Source: Catenibacterium mitsuoka_A (GTDB lineage Bacteria > Bacillota_I > Bacilli_A > Erysipelotrichales > Coprobacillaceae). Taken from it: a DNA stretch of 40,787 nt. The notes below the pieces were generated by a model. That model did no database searches. It was not told the DNA's origin and worked only from the letters and a program-made list of their open reading frames with translations. The stretch lies in assembly GCF_964259225.1 (NCBI RefSeq), contig NZ_CAXVKN010000011.1. One strand, 5' to 3'. This document shows, in pieces, positions 25,435-32,777 of this stretch (position 1 is the stretch's first letter; every line of letters begins with the position of its first letter). The translations under genes were made by a program, and so were the position numbers.

Positions 25435-25849
25435 TAATGAAATTGCGAAAATTAATCCTCATCGTTATCCATTTGCGCTTGTAGATCGTATTACTGATTA
25501 TAAGCCAGGAGAATACGCGAAAGGCATTAAGTGTGTCAGCGTGAATGAAATGCAGTTTATGGGGCATTTCCCTGAGCATCATGTGATGCCAGGTGTATTG
25601 ATTGTAGAAGCTTTAGCACAGACTGGATGTATTGCGATATTAAGCCAGGAAGAACATCAAGGTAAGATTGTCTTCTTTGCAGGAATCAATAAATGTAAAT
25701 TTAAAGGTCAGGTCATTCCTGGAGATGTGATGGAATTAGAATGCACACTCACAAGAATGAGAGGTAAGATTGGTATTGGTGAAGCAAAAGCAACAGTCAA
25801 TGGTAAAACTGTTGTACAGGCTGAACTCACTTTTGCGATTGGTGACTAA
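25421..25849 (+). CDS. fabZ: 3-hydroxyacyl-ACP dehydratase
   Basis: A 142-aa hot-dog-fold dehydratase. The catalytic pair is His49 (MGHFPEHHVMPG) and Glu63 (IVEALAQTG). The ATG at 25421 is 7 nt from AAGGAG; the upstream ATG at 25415 is too close. It overlaps fabF by 14 bp and shares one base with birA. Only one FabZ-type gene is present, so a FabN/FabZ isomerase pair as in Enterococcus is not seen. Confidence 0.96.
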   Translation: MELNSNEIAKINPHRYPFALVDRITDYKPGEYAKGIKCVSVNEMQFMGHFPEHHVMPGVLIVEALAQTGCIAILSQEEHQGKIVFFAGINKCKFKGQVIPGDVMELECTLTRMRGKIGIGEAKATVNGKTVVQAELTFAIGD

Positions 25850-26517
25850 TGAAATATATAGAATTTGAAGAAATTGATTCTACTAATACGTATATTCATG
25901 ATCATTATCAGGAATTAGATAATGATACAATTGTCCGTGCACATTATCAAACTCATGGTCGAGGACGTTCTAATCATATCTGGGAGGCAGATAAGAATGA
26001 ACAGCTTCTCTTTAGTTATTATATGAAACAGAACGTGGATCCTTTAAAGGTGTCTGCTATTATGGCTTATGCGATTGTGACAGTTCTAAGAATGAAACAG
26101 ATCAATGCATTCATTAAGTGGCCCAATGATATATATGTAAATAATCAGAAGATTGCAGGTATTCTTGTAGAAACGATTTATGAGAATACTTTACAGGGTA
26201 TTATTATTGGGACAGGGTTAAATATAAGTAAGGGTTCTTACTATTCTCTATCTGATGTGATAAATCATCCTATTGATAAAGAAAAGCTGATGTTGAATAT
26301 TATTGATACATTTAAGAATATGCTTCATATGCCTTTTGCATCTTTATTAGATGGCATGAATCGTCATTCTTATTTAAGAGGTAAGACAATTCCTTATAAA
26401 GAATATGGTTTAGTGAAATTCTTATATCTCGATGAGAATTGTCATCTTGTGATAGAGGATGAAAACAAGAAAAAGCATACGATTCTTTTAAATGAATTAT
26501 CATTAGGTCGTATATAA
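25849..26517 (+). CDS. birA: Biotin-protein ligase (group I, no DNA-binding domain)
   Basis: A 222-aa biotin ligase catalytic domain with STNTYIHD, the biotinyl-AMP loop GRGRSNHIW, and KWPNDIYVNNQKIAGILVE. The N-terminal helix-turn-helix of bifunctional BirA is missing, so this one attaches biotin to AccB but cannot repress biotin genes. A short C-terminal SH3-like domain follows. The overlap TAATG with fabZ places it in the fatty acid transcript. Confidence 0.93.
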   Translation: MKYIEFEEIDSTNTYIHDHYQELDNDTIVRAHYQTHGRGRSNHIWEADKNEQLLFSYYMKQNVDPLKVSAIMAYAIVTVLRMKQINAFIKWPNDIYVNNQKIAGILVETIYENTLQGIIIGTGLNISKGSYYSLSDVINHPIDKEKLMLNIIDTFKNMLHMPFASLLDGMNRHSYLRGKTIPYKEYGLVKFLYLDENCHLVIEDENKKKHTILLNELSLGRI

Positions 26518-26571
26518 TTAGTCTTCTCAAATATGTGATAAAATTGTAGAATAGATTCAAGGAGTGGAATT

Positions 26572-27027
26572 ATGGACGCGAAAAAGAATAATTTAATGGA
26601 TTCTATTAATACAGTTTTCAAACTCGCCATTAAAGTACAGGAAGATTATATTAAATATAGTCCTTTTCCTGAGTTATCAATGAATGAAATGCATATTATA
26701 GAGGCTGTGAGTAAGCAGCAGTTTCCTACTATGACAAATGTTGCAAAGACATTAAAGGTAACTGTAGGAACATTAACTACTAATGTGAAGACTATTGTGA
26801 ATAAAGGTTTTCTTACAAGAGAACGTTCTTCTGCAGATCATCGTGTCACATATCTACGTATTACTGATAAGGGATATCAGGCATTAGAGGTTCATAACCA
26901 GTTCCATAGGGATTTATCTGAACTTTATAGTCAGCATATTCCTGATGAAATGATTGGCTGGGTATATGATACAATAGAGAACGTCATAGAAGACTTAAAA
27001 GAATACCAGAAAAAACTTAATAAATAA
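26572..27027 (+). CDS. fabT: MarR-family regulator, probable FabT
   Basis: A 151-aa MarR winged-helix protein (LSMNEMHIIEAV, MTNVAKTLKVTVGTLTTNVKTIVNKGFLTRER, wing SSADHRVTYLRITDKG). Its place at the end of the fatty acid locus and the TTTGA/TCAAA palindromes in that locus point to FabT, which represses fatty acid synthesis when bound to long-chain acyl-ACP. A 54-bp gap from birA contains TGATAAAAT (26536-26544), an extended -10, so it may be partly separately expressed. GGAGTGG precedes the ATG. The FabT name is inferred from context. Confidence 0.8.
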   Translation: MDAKKNNLMDSINTVFKLAIKVQEDYIKYSPFPELSMNEMHIIEAVSKQQFPTMTNVAKTLKVTVGTLTTNVKTIVNKGFLTRERSSADHRVTYLRITDKGYQALEVHNQFHRDLSELYSQHIPDEMIGWVYDTIENVIEDLKEYQKKLNK

Positions 27028-27030
27028 TAT

Positions 27031-27072
27031 AACCCCCTATAGAAGGTGTAATTCTTCTATAGGGGGTTTTTT
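27031..27072 (+). terminator. Strong intrinsic terminator of the fatty acid locus
   Basis: A perfect 15-bp stem (27031-27045 with 27054-27068) around CCCCCTATAGAAG, an 8-nt loop, then T tail. It lies between convergent genes and may partly serve the minus strand as well. Confidence 0.95.
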
Positions 27073-27076
27073 ACAC

Positions 27077-27838
27077 TTATTTTCTTAAACCATAGCACTG
27101 ATGTAAAAGAGAAATTAATTCATCCTTATTTGTTGATTGTACACCAATAGCTTTTAAATCTACATTTTCATCTACCATCACTGATAAAAACGTCTCCATA
27201 TCTTTCTTGATTTCATCACTAAGTATCATTCTTGTATTAGGCGAGACCAATTGAGCCAATCGAAATACATCATTCTTGTGTTTCTTAATATTCTTACTAT
27301 CAATATGTTCACCACATAACCTTCGTTCTGTCAAATCCAACCATGCTTTAGCCTTAAATACAATTAAACATAGCGGGCTAAGAACTGGTACGCCATCAAT
27401 AATTAACTGTCCACCTTTCAGTAATTCATAATAATCTTTATTCAAAAGAATAGCAGATAAACTTGAAACCTCTTCATCAATTGGTAAAGGTGTAAGAATT
27501 GAATCATTATCTAAAATCATATAATCAGGATTTCTTGAAAATATTTCTATCATATATGGGTATTGCTTACTCTTAGGACAACTAAATCTGTAAAACTGTG
27601 CTTTACCTGTACTTTTATTTAAATGTGAATACTTAGCTTCTTTAATATACTCCCAAAATCTCCTGCCAAATTCTGCTGTTATAGACTCAACAATTAATAC
27701 AATATCTATATCCTTGGTAGCTCGAAATGGAAGTTCTTCATTTTCCATAATAATATCGCAAGCCGTGCCACCAATAATAACATATTGATTTTCAAATCCT
27801 TTAAAGTACTCTTTAAACTTAGCAATTCCATTGACCAT
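27077..27838 (-). CDS. Nucleotidyltransferase-fold protein, putative toxin of a second NTase module
   Basis: A 253-aa protein of the nucleotidyltransferase (MNT/AbiEii-like) superfamily. VIIGGTACDIIM is the GG loop, ATKDIDIVL the D-x-D metal pair, and a third acidic residue probably lies in the YMIEIFSR strand. FKAKAWLDLTERR resembles the lysine motif of AbiEii-type toxins. Its ATG overlaps the stop of the winged-helix gene upstream (TAATG). It is divergent in sequence from AbiEii at 4520-5359. A toxin role is inferred from fold, pairing and promoter architecture. Confidence 0.7.
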   Translation of the reverse strand: MVNGIAKFKEYFKGFENQYVIIGGTACDIIMENEELPFRATKDIDIVLIVESITAEFGRRFWEYIKEAKYSHLNKSTGKAQFYRFSCPKSKQYPYMIEIFSRNPDYMILDNDSILTPLPIDEEVSSLSAILLNKDYYELLKGGQLIIDGVPVLSPLCLIVFKAKAWLDLTERRLCGEHIDSKNIKKHKNDVFRLAQLVSPNTRMILSDEIKKDMETFLSVMVDENVDLKAIGVQSTNKDELISLLHQCYGLRK

Positions 27839-28770
27839 TAATCTGTCAGCTCCTTTTCTAGTATGTCTTCTAAGACTTCTTCGATTCTTTCATCTTTATT
27901 TTCTTTTAAAGACAATACTATAGAAAGAGTATCTGCAATATTTGTATGAGTAAATAAATGGGGATTATAAGCCCATATCTCTACTTTCACCTGTACATCT
28001 GGGTCTATCAGTTCATCAATAAGATGCGTCTTATCAAAGTCCTTTTCATATACTGCATATGTTCTTAAACGGCTTGGATTCAACATACTCATTTCTGATA
28101 ATGCGGTCTCTCCTGCAAGAACCATATAATCTGTAACCAAAGACTGATTCATATATCCTACTTGACGTACTGGTGTTAAGAGATAGTGTTGAATATGCTC
28201 AAACAATTCTTTATGAAAATATTTAGATTCTATTACCTTATTCACACCATCCTTATATACTAAAAATAAATCTGTCATTTCTAATTGTTTAACTGCCCTA
28301 GACAGGGTCATTGCGGAAAATGGAAGGCTCCTTGACAGATCTGATACATATACCTTCTTCTCATGATTATACATATAAGCAAGAAATAATAACTGTGTTG
28401 AATAGACAAACTTGTCTTTAATCTTTTCTGGTTCCTTTTCATCTACAAGTAATGTACCAATAAAAGGAAGAAAAGTTTGTTTATCTGTTATGAAAGGAAT
28501 GTGATTCTCAAGAAGACTCTTTCTTCTATAAAATGATATTGTCTTACTATATAATACGACAGGAACATCATCAATTACTCGAATTTTTTGTATTTGTTTT
28601 TTGAGTGATGGAAGTGTTGGCAGTTCTTCTATCGGTATAATCACAATACAACGTATATTTTCTATATAAGCTGTATAGAATTGATAATTACTCACAATAT
28701 AGAGAGGTAATATGCTTTTCTTATCCCAAGGTTCATATCTTATAGATAGGCCAAATATATTATCAATCAT
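27838..28770 (-). CDS. Winged-helix protein paired with NTase, putative antitoxin/repressor
   Basis: A 310-aa protein I do not recognise by name. A central winged helix is seen at about residues 125-185 (QLLFLAYMYNHEKKVYVSDL, AMTLSRAVKQLEMTDLFLVYKDGVNK). The N-terminal 110 residues are a beta/alpha region (PLYIVSNYQFYTAYIENIRC), and the C-terminus is acidic. It resembles AbiEi in logic: a DNA-binding protein encoded just upstream of, and coupled to, a nucleotidyltransferase. AAGGAG precedes the ATG. Its promoter lies between inverted repeats, which suggests self-repression. Alternative: a ligand-responsive regulator unrelated to toxin neutralisation. Confidence 0.6.
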   Translation of the reverse strand: MIDNIFGLSIRYEPWDKKSILPLYIVSNYQFYTAYIENIRCIVIIPIEELPTLPSLKKQIQKIRVIDDVPVVLYSKTISFYRRKSLLENHIPFITDKQTFLPFIGTLLVDEKEPEKIKDKFVYSTQLLFLAYMYNHEKKVYVSDLSRSLPFSAMTLSRAVKQLEMTDLFLVYKDGVNKVIESKYFHKELFEHIQHYLLTPVRQVGYMNQSLVTDYMVLAGETALSEMSMLNPSRLRTYAVYEKDFDKTHLIDELIDPDVQVKVEIWAYNPHLFTHTNIADTLSIVLSLKENKDERIEEVLEDILEKELTD

Positions 28771-28783
28771 TGTATAGGCTCCT

Positions 28784-28844
28784 TTTAACTTAATTTATTT
28801 CATTTTAACTTTGCGAATGTTAATATGCAAGTTTTTAAGTTAAA
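28784..28844 (-). promoter_or_regulatory. Promoter flanked by 10-bp inverted repeat (second NTase module)
   Basis: Minus strand: TTGCAT (28825-28830), 17-nt spacer, TAAAAT (28802-28807). TTTAACTTAA (28784-28793) and its exact inverse TTAAGTTAAA (28835-28844) stand on either side, one upstream of the -35 and one at the start point. A further half-like TTTTAACTT lies at 28804-28812. The layout parallels that of abiE. Confidence 0.7.
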
Positions 28845-28882
28845 TAAAAAATATCCTCCAGATCATATGTCTAGAGGATATT
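28840..28882 (-). terminator. Intrinsic terminator after the 30-aa peptide gene
   Basis: AATATCCTC (28850-28858) pairs with GAGGATATT (28874-28882); the minus strand continues with TTTTTTATTT. It overlaps the stop of the small peptide gene. Confidence 0.85.
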
Positions 28883-28974
28883 CATAAGATATGCCCACCT
28901 TCAAGTAATAGATATATAACTCGAAAAAGCAAAATAAATAATATGAGTATAAACCACGCTTTGAATTCTTTCAT
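28882..28974 (-). CDS. 30-aa single-span membrane peptide, unannotated small gene
   Basis: A 30-codon frame, MKEFKAWFILILFILLF followed by RVIYLLLEGGHIL. A charged N-terminus is followed by a strongly hydrophobic span. Ribosome-site candidates AGAGG and AAGGG lie upstream, an extended -10 (TGGTATAAT) lies 22 nt before the ATG, and a terminator overlaps the stop. It sits between the thiamine operon and the NTase module, on the same strand as both. It has the look of a small membrane protein or type I-like peptide; no function or family is recognised. Confidence 0.6.
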   Translation of the reverse strand: MKEFKAWFILILFILLFRVIYLLLEGGHIL

Positions 28975-28995
28975 GCCCTTAACCTCTTAAAAGAG

Positions 28996-29004
28996 ATTAT
29001 ACCA
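28996..29004 (-). promoter_or_regulatory. Extended -10 for the 30-aa peptide gene
   Basis: On the minus strand TGGTATAAT (TG-n-TATAAT), with no good -35. A short hairpin CTCTT/AAGAG (28984-28995) lies at the predicted start of the transcript. Confidence 0.5.
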
Positions 29005-29030
29005 GGCAGTTATGGAATTATTGTGTACTT

Positions 29031-30449
29031 TTAGATATTATAGCCATGATCCATAGGACCACTTCCCTGACCTAAATCTAACATGGCACCTATTGCACCA
29101 GAAAGATATGTTTTAGCATTTTTAACTGATTCTTCTAGTGTATAGCCTTTAGCCAAGTTGGATGCAATCGCACTTGATAAAGTACATCCTGTACCATGTG
29201 TATTACTGTTGTCTATTCTATGTCCTTTAAACCAAGTACCATTTTCACCATTGTATAAGTAGTCATTGGCATCATTTAATTGATGTCCACCTTTGACTAA
29301 TACAGCGCAATGATATGTGTCATAGATCTTCTTAGCCGCTATTTCCATATCTTCTACAGTCTTAACTTCCATATCAGTGAGTACTTCTGTTTCTGGAATA
29401 TTAGGAGTAATGACTTCAGCAATAGGAAGTAATTCTTCCTTTAATGTAGAAATAGCTTCATCACTAATAAGCTTTGCGCCACTTGTCGCAACCATGACTG
29501 GATCTACCACAATATGCTTCGCATCATAATGTTTCAACATTTCTACAATAGTATGAATAAGTGCTTTAGAAGACACCATACCAATCTTAACAGCTTCAGG
29601 ATAGATATCATCAAATACAGCACGAATCTGGCTTTCTAAGAACTTTGGAGTAACATCCATAATATCTGTCACACCCGTTGTATTCTGGGCTGTGAGGGCT
29701 GTAATAGCGCTCATACCAAATACTTTATTGGCAAGCATTGTCTTTAAATCTGCTTGTATTCCTGCACCACCACTCGAGTCACTACCAGCAATAGTTAAGC
29801 ATGTATGCATTGTTTCATAAAGTGCATCTACACGCTTCTTTAAATCAATAGTAGCCTGTTTGATATTCTTCTGACCAAATAAAGCACTAATAACCGCAAT
29901 GCCATCAATACCTGTATCTTTAAGTAATAAGCAGTTATCATAACTGATTCCACCAATGGCTACCATTGGAAGATCCACTGTATCCGTTATTTCTTTTAAA
30001 CGCTTGATACCTAATACTTCCGCATCATCTTTAGAAGATGTAGGGAAAATCGCCCCTACACCTAAATAGTCTGCACCTTGTTCTTTCGCAATTCTTGCTT
30101 CTTCTATAGTATGTGCACTTACACCAATGATCTTATCTGGTCCAAGTATTTCTCTTGCCTTCACGCATGCCATATCATCCTGACCCACATGAACACCATC
30201 TGCATCTATTTCCTTAGCAAGCATAACATTATCATTAATAATAAATGGTACATCAAATAAACGACATAGTTCTTTAATATTCTTTGCTTCTTCATAGAAA
30301 GAGGCTTCATCTAGGTCTTTTTCTCTTAGCTGAAGACAAGTTGCACCACCCATTAAAACATCTCTTACCTGCTCATATAGAGTCTGTTCTCCTGTCCAAT
30401 GACGATCAGTCACAGCATAGAGTCTCAACATGTCATTATTGAACTTCAT
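29031..30449 (-). CDS. thiED: ThiE-ThiD fusion: thiamine-phosphate synthase and HMP(-P) kinase
   Basis: A 472-aa bifunctional thiamine enzyme. Residues 1-210 are ThiE (LRLYAVTDRHW, CLQLREKD, FIINDN, DGVHVGQDD, GVGAIFPTSSK, AIGGIS), which joins HMP-PP to thiazole phosphate. Residues from about 214 are ThiD (LTIAGSDSSGGAGIQADLKT, VDPVMVATSGAKL, TPNIPE, THGTGCTLSSAI), which phosphorylates HMP and HMP-P. Joined, they pass HMP-PP directly to condensation. Start at 30449 (ATG with GAGTGG ahead) overlaps thiM by 14 bp. No thiC or thiG is seen, so this is a salvage route. Confidence 0.95.
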   Translation of the reverse strand: MKFNNDMLRLYAVTDRHWTGEQTLYEQVRDVLMGGATCLQLREKDLDEASFYEEAKNIKELCRLFDVPFIINDNVMLAKEIDADGVHVGQDDMACVKAREILGPDKIIGVSAHTIEEARIAKEQGADYLGVGAIFPTSSKDDAEVLGIKRLKEITDTVDLPMVAIGGISYDNCLLLKDTGIDGIAVISALFGQKNIKQATIDLKKRVDALYETMHTCLTIAGSDSSGGAGIQADLKTMLANKVFGMSAITALTAQNTTGVTDIMDVTPKFLESQIRAVFDDIYPEAVKIGMVSSKALIHTIVEMLKHYDAKHIVVDPVMVATSGAKLISDEAISTLKEELLPIAEVITPNIPETEVLTDMEVKTVEDMEIAAKKIYDTYHCAVLVKGGHQLNDANDYLYNGENGTWFKGHRIDNSNTHGTGCTLSSAIASNLAKGYTLEESVKNAKTYLSGAIGAMLDLGQGSGPMDHGYNI

Positions 30450-31236
30450 ATTTACCACTCTTTTCTAGTTCTTCATCAGTCATATTGAATAATGCATCGA
30501 TTAAATAAGTACGAAGTGTTGCATTACCTTCACCTTCTTTTAATTTAGATGCACCAATTTCACCCGCAATACCCATGGACATAACAGCTGCCGCAGCACT
30601 ATCTACACTATTTTCTACTGTTAAGAAACAGCCTAAGATACCTGATAACATACATCCAGTACCAGTAATGGCACTCATTTCTTTACATCCATTATTGATC
30701 ATATAGCACTTACTACCATCAGTGACATAATCTATAGGACCAGTCACAATAATAATAGTATTGAGTTCTTTTGCGAATGCTTTGATATCGTCAATGAGAT
30801 CATGTGAGTTCTTCTGATCTTCCACTGATGCATCTACACCTTTAGTATGACCTGTACCAGCCATTAAAGTTTTAATTTCTGAAATATTCCCTTTGATGGC
30901 ATCAAAATGAATTTGTTCTAATAGTTCTTTACATGTATTAGTACGTAAATCAGTGGCTCCTGCACCTACTGGATCTAATACAGTAATATGATGACATGCA
31001 TTAGATGCCTTACCTGCTTCAAACATAGAAGCAATCTTCACTTGATTAAGAGTCCCAATATTAATATTTAATGCATTACTGATAGAAGTCATCTGAGCCA
31101 CTTCTGTGATCTCATCTGACATAATAGGACTACCGCCAATTGCAAGAATCGCATTGGCTACATCATTCACTGTTACATAGTTAGTGATGTTGTGTACTAA
31201 TGGTTTTACTTCTCTTAATTTCTTAATGTAGTTCAT
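30436..31236 (-). CDS. thiM: Hydroxyethylthiazole kinase
   Basis: A 266-aa ThiM with VHNITNYVTVNDVANAILAIG, GSPIMSD, LDPVGAGATDLRT, VTGPIDYVTDG and the catalytic-loop ITGTGCMLSG. It phosphorylates salvaged thiazole. I chose the ATG at 31236 because GGAGG lies 8 nt ahead; longer starts overlap the riboswitch terminator. First gene of the TPP-controlled salvage operon. Confidence 0.95.
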   Translation of the reverse strand: MNYIKKLREVKPLVHNITNYVTVNDVANAILAIGGSPIMSDEITEVAQMTSISNALNINIGTLNQVKIASMFEAGKASNACHHITVLDPVGAGATDLRTNTCKELLEQIHFDAIKGNISEIKTLMAGTGHTKGVDASVEDQKNSHDLIDDIKAFAKELNTIIIVTGPIDYVTDGSKCYMINNGCKEMSAITGTGCMLSGILGCFLTVENSVDSAAAAVMSMGIAGEIGASKLKEGEGNATLRTYLIDALFNMTDEELEKSGKYEVQ

Positions 31237-31250
31237 ATTCTTTTCCTCCA

Positions 31251-31358
31251 TAAAAAAGAGCACGCTGAAAGAAGGTGCTCATAAAATTCCTACGTTGGCA
31301 TTATCCAAATCAGGTTTCATGGTCAAGACTTATGTCTACTCTCAGCAAATTAGCTCCC
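31251..31358 (-). ncRNA. TPP (THI-box) riboswitch with terminator
   Basis: The minus strand reads GGGAGC (31353-31358), GCTGAGAGT, then ACCTGATTTGGATAATGCC and AACGTAGGAA, the conserved THI-box core. It is followed by a terminator hairpin GAGCAC (31258-31263) / GTGCTC (31275-31280) with a T run just before the thiM ribosome site. TPP binding should favour termination. A TATAAT (31365-31370) immediately upstream is the probable -10. Confidence 0.95.
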
Positions 31359-31427
31359 ATTTCAATTATAATAATATGTTAAAACAATCAGTTATGAAAT
31401 ACAAGGGATTTCATAATCATATACATA

Positions 31428-31575
31428 TTTACTACTCTATTCTAGAGTATTATAATATACACATCATTCTGTTATAGCTTCCCAAAATATATGAGATACT
31501 AATGAGCTTCCCCTCATCAAATTCTCTTCTATAATGGAATGTAATCTACCATTTTGGTAGATTTTTATTTTTAGA
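31428..31575 (+). ncRNA. Possible small RNA transcription unit
   Basis: Promoter-like TTTACT (31428-31433), 17-nt spacer, TATAAT (31451-31456), then about 100 nt without a credible gene, ending in a hairpin TCTACC-ATTT-TGGTAGA (about 31545-31561) followed by TTTTTATTTTT. AGCTTCCC occurs twice in it (31476-31483, 31505-31512). It lies in the roughly 260-base gap between the riboswitch and the tRNA cluster. The terminator is convincing; the RNA is a proposal. Confidence 0.35.
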
Positions 31576-31576
31576 C

Positions 31577-31604
31577 ATAAAAAAAACACCGAAAACTTCG
31601 GTGT
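31577..31604 (-). terminator. Intrinsic terminator of the tRNA operon
   Basis: Stem ACACCGAA (31586-31593) / TTCGGTGT (31597-31604) with a T tail on the minus strand. Confidence 0.92.
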
Positions 31605-31616
31605 CTGCATTCAGAA

Positions 31617-31700
31617 TGGTGCGGGTGACAGGACTTGAACCTGCACGCCGAAGCACTAGATCCTAAGTCTAGCGTGTCTGCCAATTTCACCACACCCGCA
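31617..31700 (-). tRNA. tRNA-Leu (anticodon TAG)
   Basis: Cloverleaf with acceptor TGCGGGTG/CACCCGCA, encoded CCA, anticodon loop CTTAGGA and a long class II variable arm. Last of six tRNAs. Confidence 0.95.
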
Positions 31701-31706
31701 TCAAGA

Positions 31707-31783
31707 TGGTGACTCGCAGGGGATTTGAACCCCTGACCCTCTGATTAAAAGTCAGATGCTCTGCCATCTGAGCTAGCGAGTCA
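31707..31783 (-). tRNA. tRNA-Lys (anticodon TTT)
   Basis: Acceptor TGACTCG/CGAGTCA, anticodon loop CTTTTAA, T-loop GGTTCAAAT, encoded CCA. Confidence 0.95.
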
Positions 31784-31787
31784 CTAA

Positions 31788-31864
<77 letters not shown>

Positions 31865-31870
31865 AAAAAA

Positions 31871-31947
31871 TGGTGGAGGTTAACGGGCTCGAACCGCTGA
31901 CCCTCTGCTTGTAAGGCAGATGCTCTCCCAACTGAGCTAAACCTCCA
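31871..31947 (-). tRNA. tRNA-Val (anticodon TAC)
   Basis: Acceptor TGGAGGT/ACCTCCA, anticodon loop CTTACAA, encoded CCA. Confidence 0.95.
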
Positions 31948-31951
31948 TATA

Positions 31952-32027
31952 TGGTGACCGGTACGGGATTCGAACCCGTGAATGCATGCGTGAAAGGCAT
32001 GTGAGTTAACCGTTTCTCCAACCGGCC
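31952..32027 (-). tRNA. tRNA-Glu (anticodon TTC)
   Basis: Acceptor GGCCGGT/ACCGGTC, anticodon loop CTTTCAC, T-loop GGTTCGAAT, encoded CCA. Confidence 0.95.
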
Positions 32028-32029
32028 AC

Positions 32030-32104
32030 TGGCGCTTGAAGAGGGATTTGAACCCCCGACCGATCGGTTAACAGCCGATTGCTCTACCGCTGAGCTATTC
32101 AAGC
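32030..32104 (-). tRNA. tRNA-Asn (anticodon GTT)
   Basis: Acceptor GCTTGAA/TTCAAGC, discriminator G, anticodon loop CTGTTAA, encoded CCA. First tRNA of the operon. Confidence 0.95.
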
Positions 32105-32122
32105 ACTTCAGAATGCTTGTTT

Positions 32123-32151
32123 ATATTACCATGCAGATACACCTTTTGCAA
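32123..32151 (-). promoter_or_regulatory. Promoter of the tRNA operon
   Basis: Minus strand: TTGCAA (32146-32151), 17-nt spacer ending TGG, TAATAT (32123-32128), giving an extended -10. Confidence 0.75.
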
Positions 32152-32212
32152 CCCTTTTTTTGAAAAAAATGCATTTTTTTGTGTATTTTTATTGTGTTAG
32201 CCGTTTTAAGCA

Positions 32213-32247
32213 AAAAAAAATAAGATTTTGCTAGGCAAAATCTTATT
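32213..32247 (-). terminator. Intrinsic terminator after the MIF-like gene
   Basis: A 13-bp perfect stem (32219-32231 with 32235-32247, core AAGATTTTGC), loop TAG, T-rich tail on the minus strand. Confidence 0.93.
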
Positions 32248-32584
32248 CGTAGATACCACCGTGACCCCATTTTTCAAATTCAGAGATAGTAACATACTGA
32301 TTTGAAGCAGGAATCTTTGTAATTTTTACTAAAGCTTTAGTAAGTTCAGCTACAAACTGTTCCTTCTGTTCATCTGTATAATGACCTTTTAAGTATAATG
32401 TGATCATCATACAATTTGCTTCCTGGCCTTTAAAATAAATGAGCTGATTATCTTCAATATGAATCATGAATGTATCTACTGATTCACCAGGAAACATTGT
32501 AATTAACTTTCCTACAGTAGTTTTTAATTCAACTTCCTGAGAAAGAGTCAATGTCTTGTTTGTACGTAATGCTAAATATGGCAT
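32243..32584 (-). CDS. MIF/tautomerase-superfamily protein
   Basis: A 113-aa protein of macrophage-migration-inhibitory-factor length. It begins Met-Pro (MPYLALRTNK), so processing leaves the catalytic N-terminal proline of the tautomerase superfamily. DTFMIHIEDNQLIYFKGQEA and a C-terminal SEFEKWGHGG follow. MIF-like proteins form trimers and tautomerise phenylpyruvate; the bacterial role is unclear. The ribosome site is weak (GAGTGG about 14 nt away), and the TnpB element's right end lies immediately upstream, so its native promoter may have been separated. Confidence 0.75.
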   Translation of the reverse strand: MPYLALRTNKTLTLSQEVELKTTVGKLITMFPGESVDTFMIHIEDNQLIYFKGQEANCMMITLYLKGHYTDEQKEQFVAELTKALVKITKIPASNQYVTISEFEKWGHGGIYE

Positions 32585-32599
32585 AGTTCATTCTGCCAC

Positions 32600-32777
32600 T
32601 CAAAATGTGATTAAATATACTCACATCGAGATAATGTAAGTTCTCACGAACATTACTTACTATTTCATTGTGTATGCTTTCGATTGACAAACGTCATATC
32701 TACTCACAAGTTCAAGTACACTTCATAGTCGTAAATTCCCGAAATAGCCTTCGGTACATACCTACGTTTGCGTTTGT
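32600..32777 (-). ncRNA. Right-end / probable omega (guide) RNA region of the TnpB element
   Basis: Downstream of tnpB on the minus strand lies about 178 nt of gene-free, hairpin-rich sequence: CCGAA-GGCTA-TTCGG near 32740, and GTAA(T)GTTC-GTGA-GAACTTAC (32636-32656, one bulged base). TnpB guide RNAs arise from exactly this place, the 3' end of tnpB and the right element end. Position and structure support the call; the boundary and guide are not defined. Confidence 0.5.

Noticed and set aside
31480..31535. Minus-strand 17-codon frame (MRGSSLVSHIFWEAITE)
   Set aside because: No ribosome site and no promoter of its own; too short to support.
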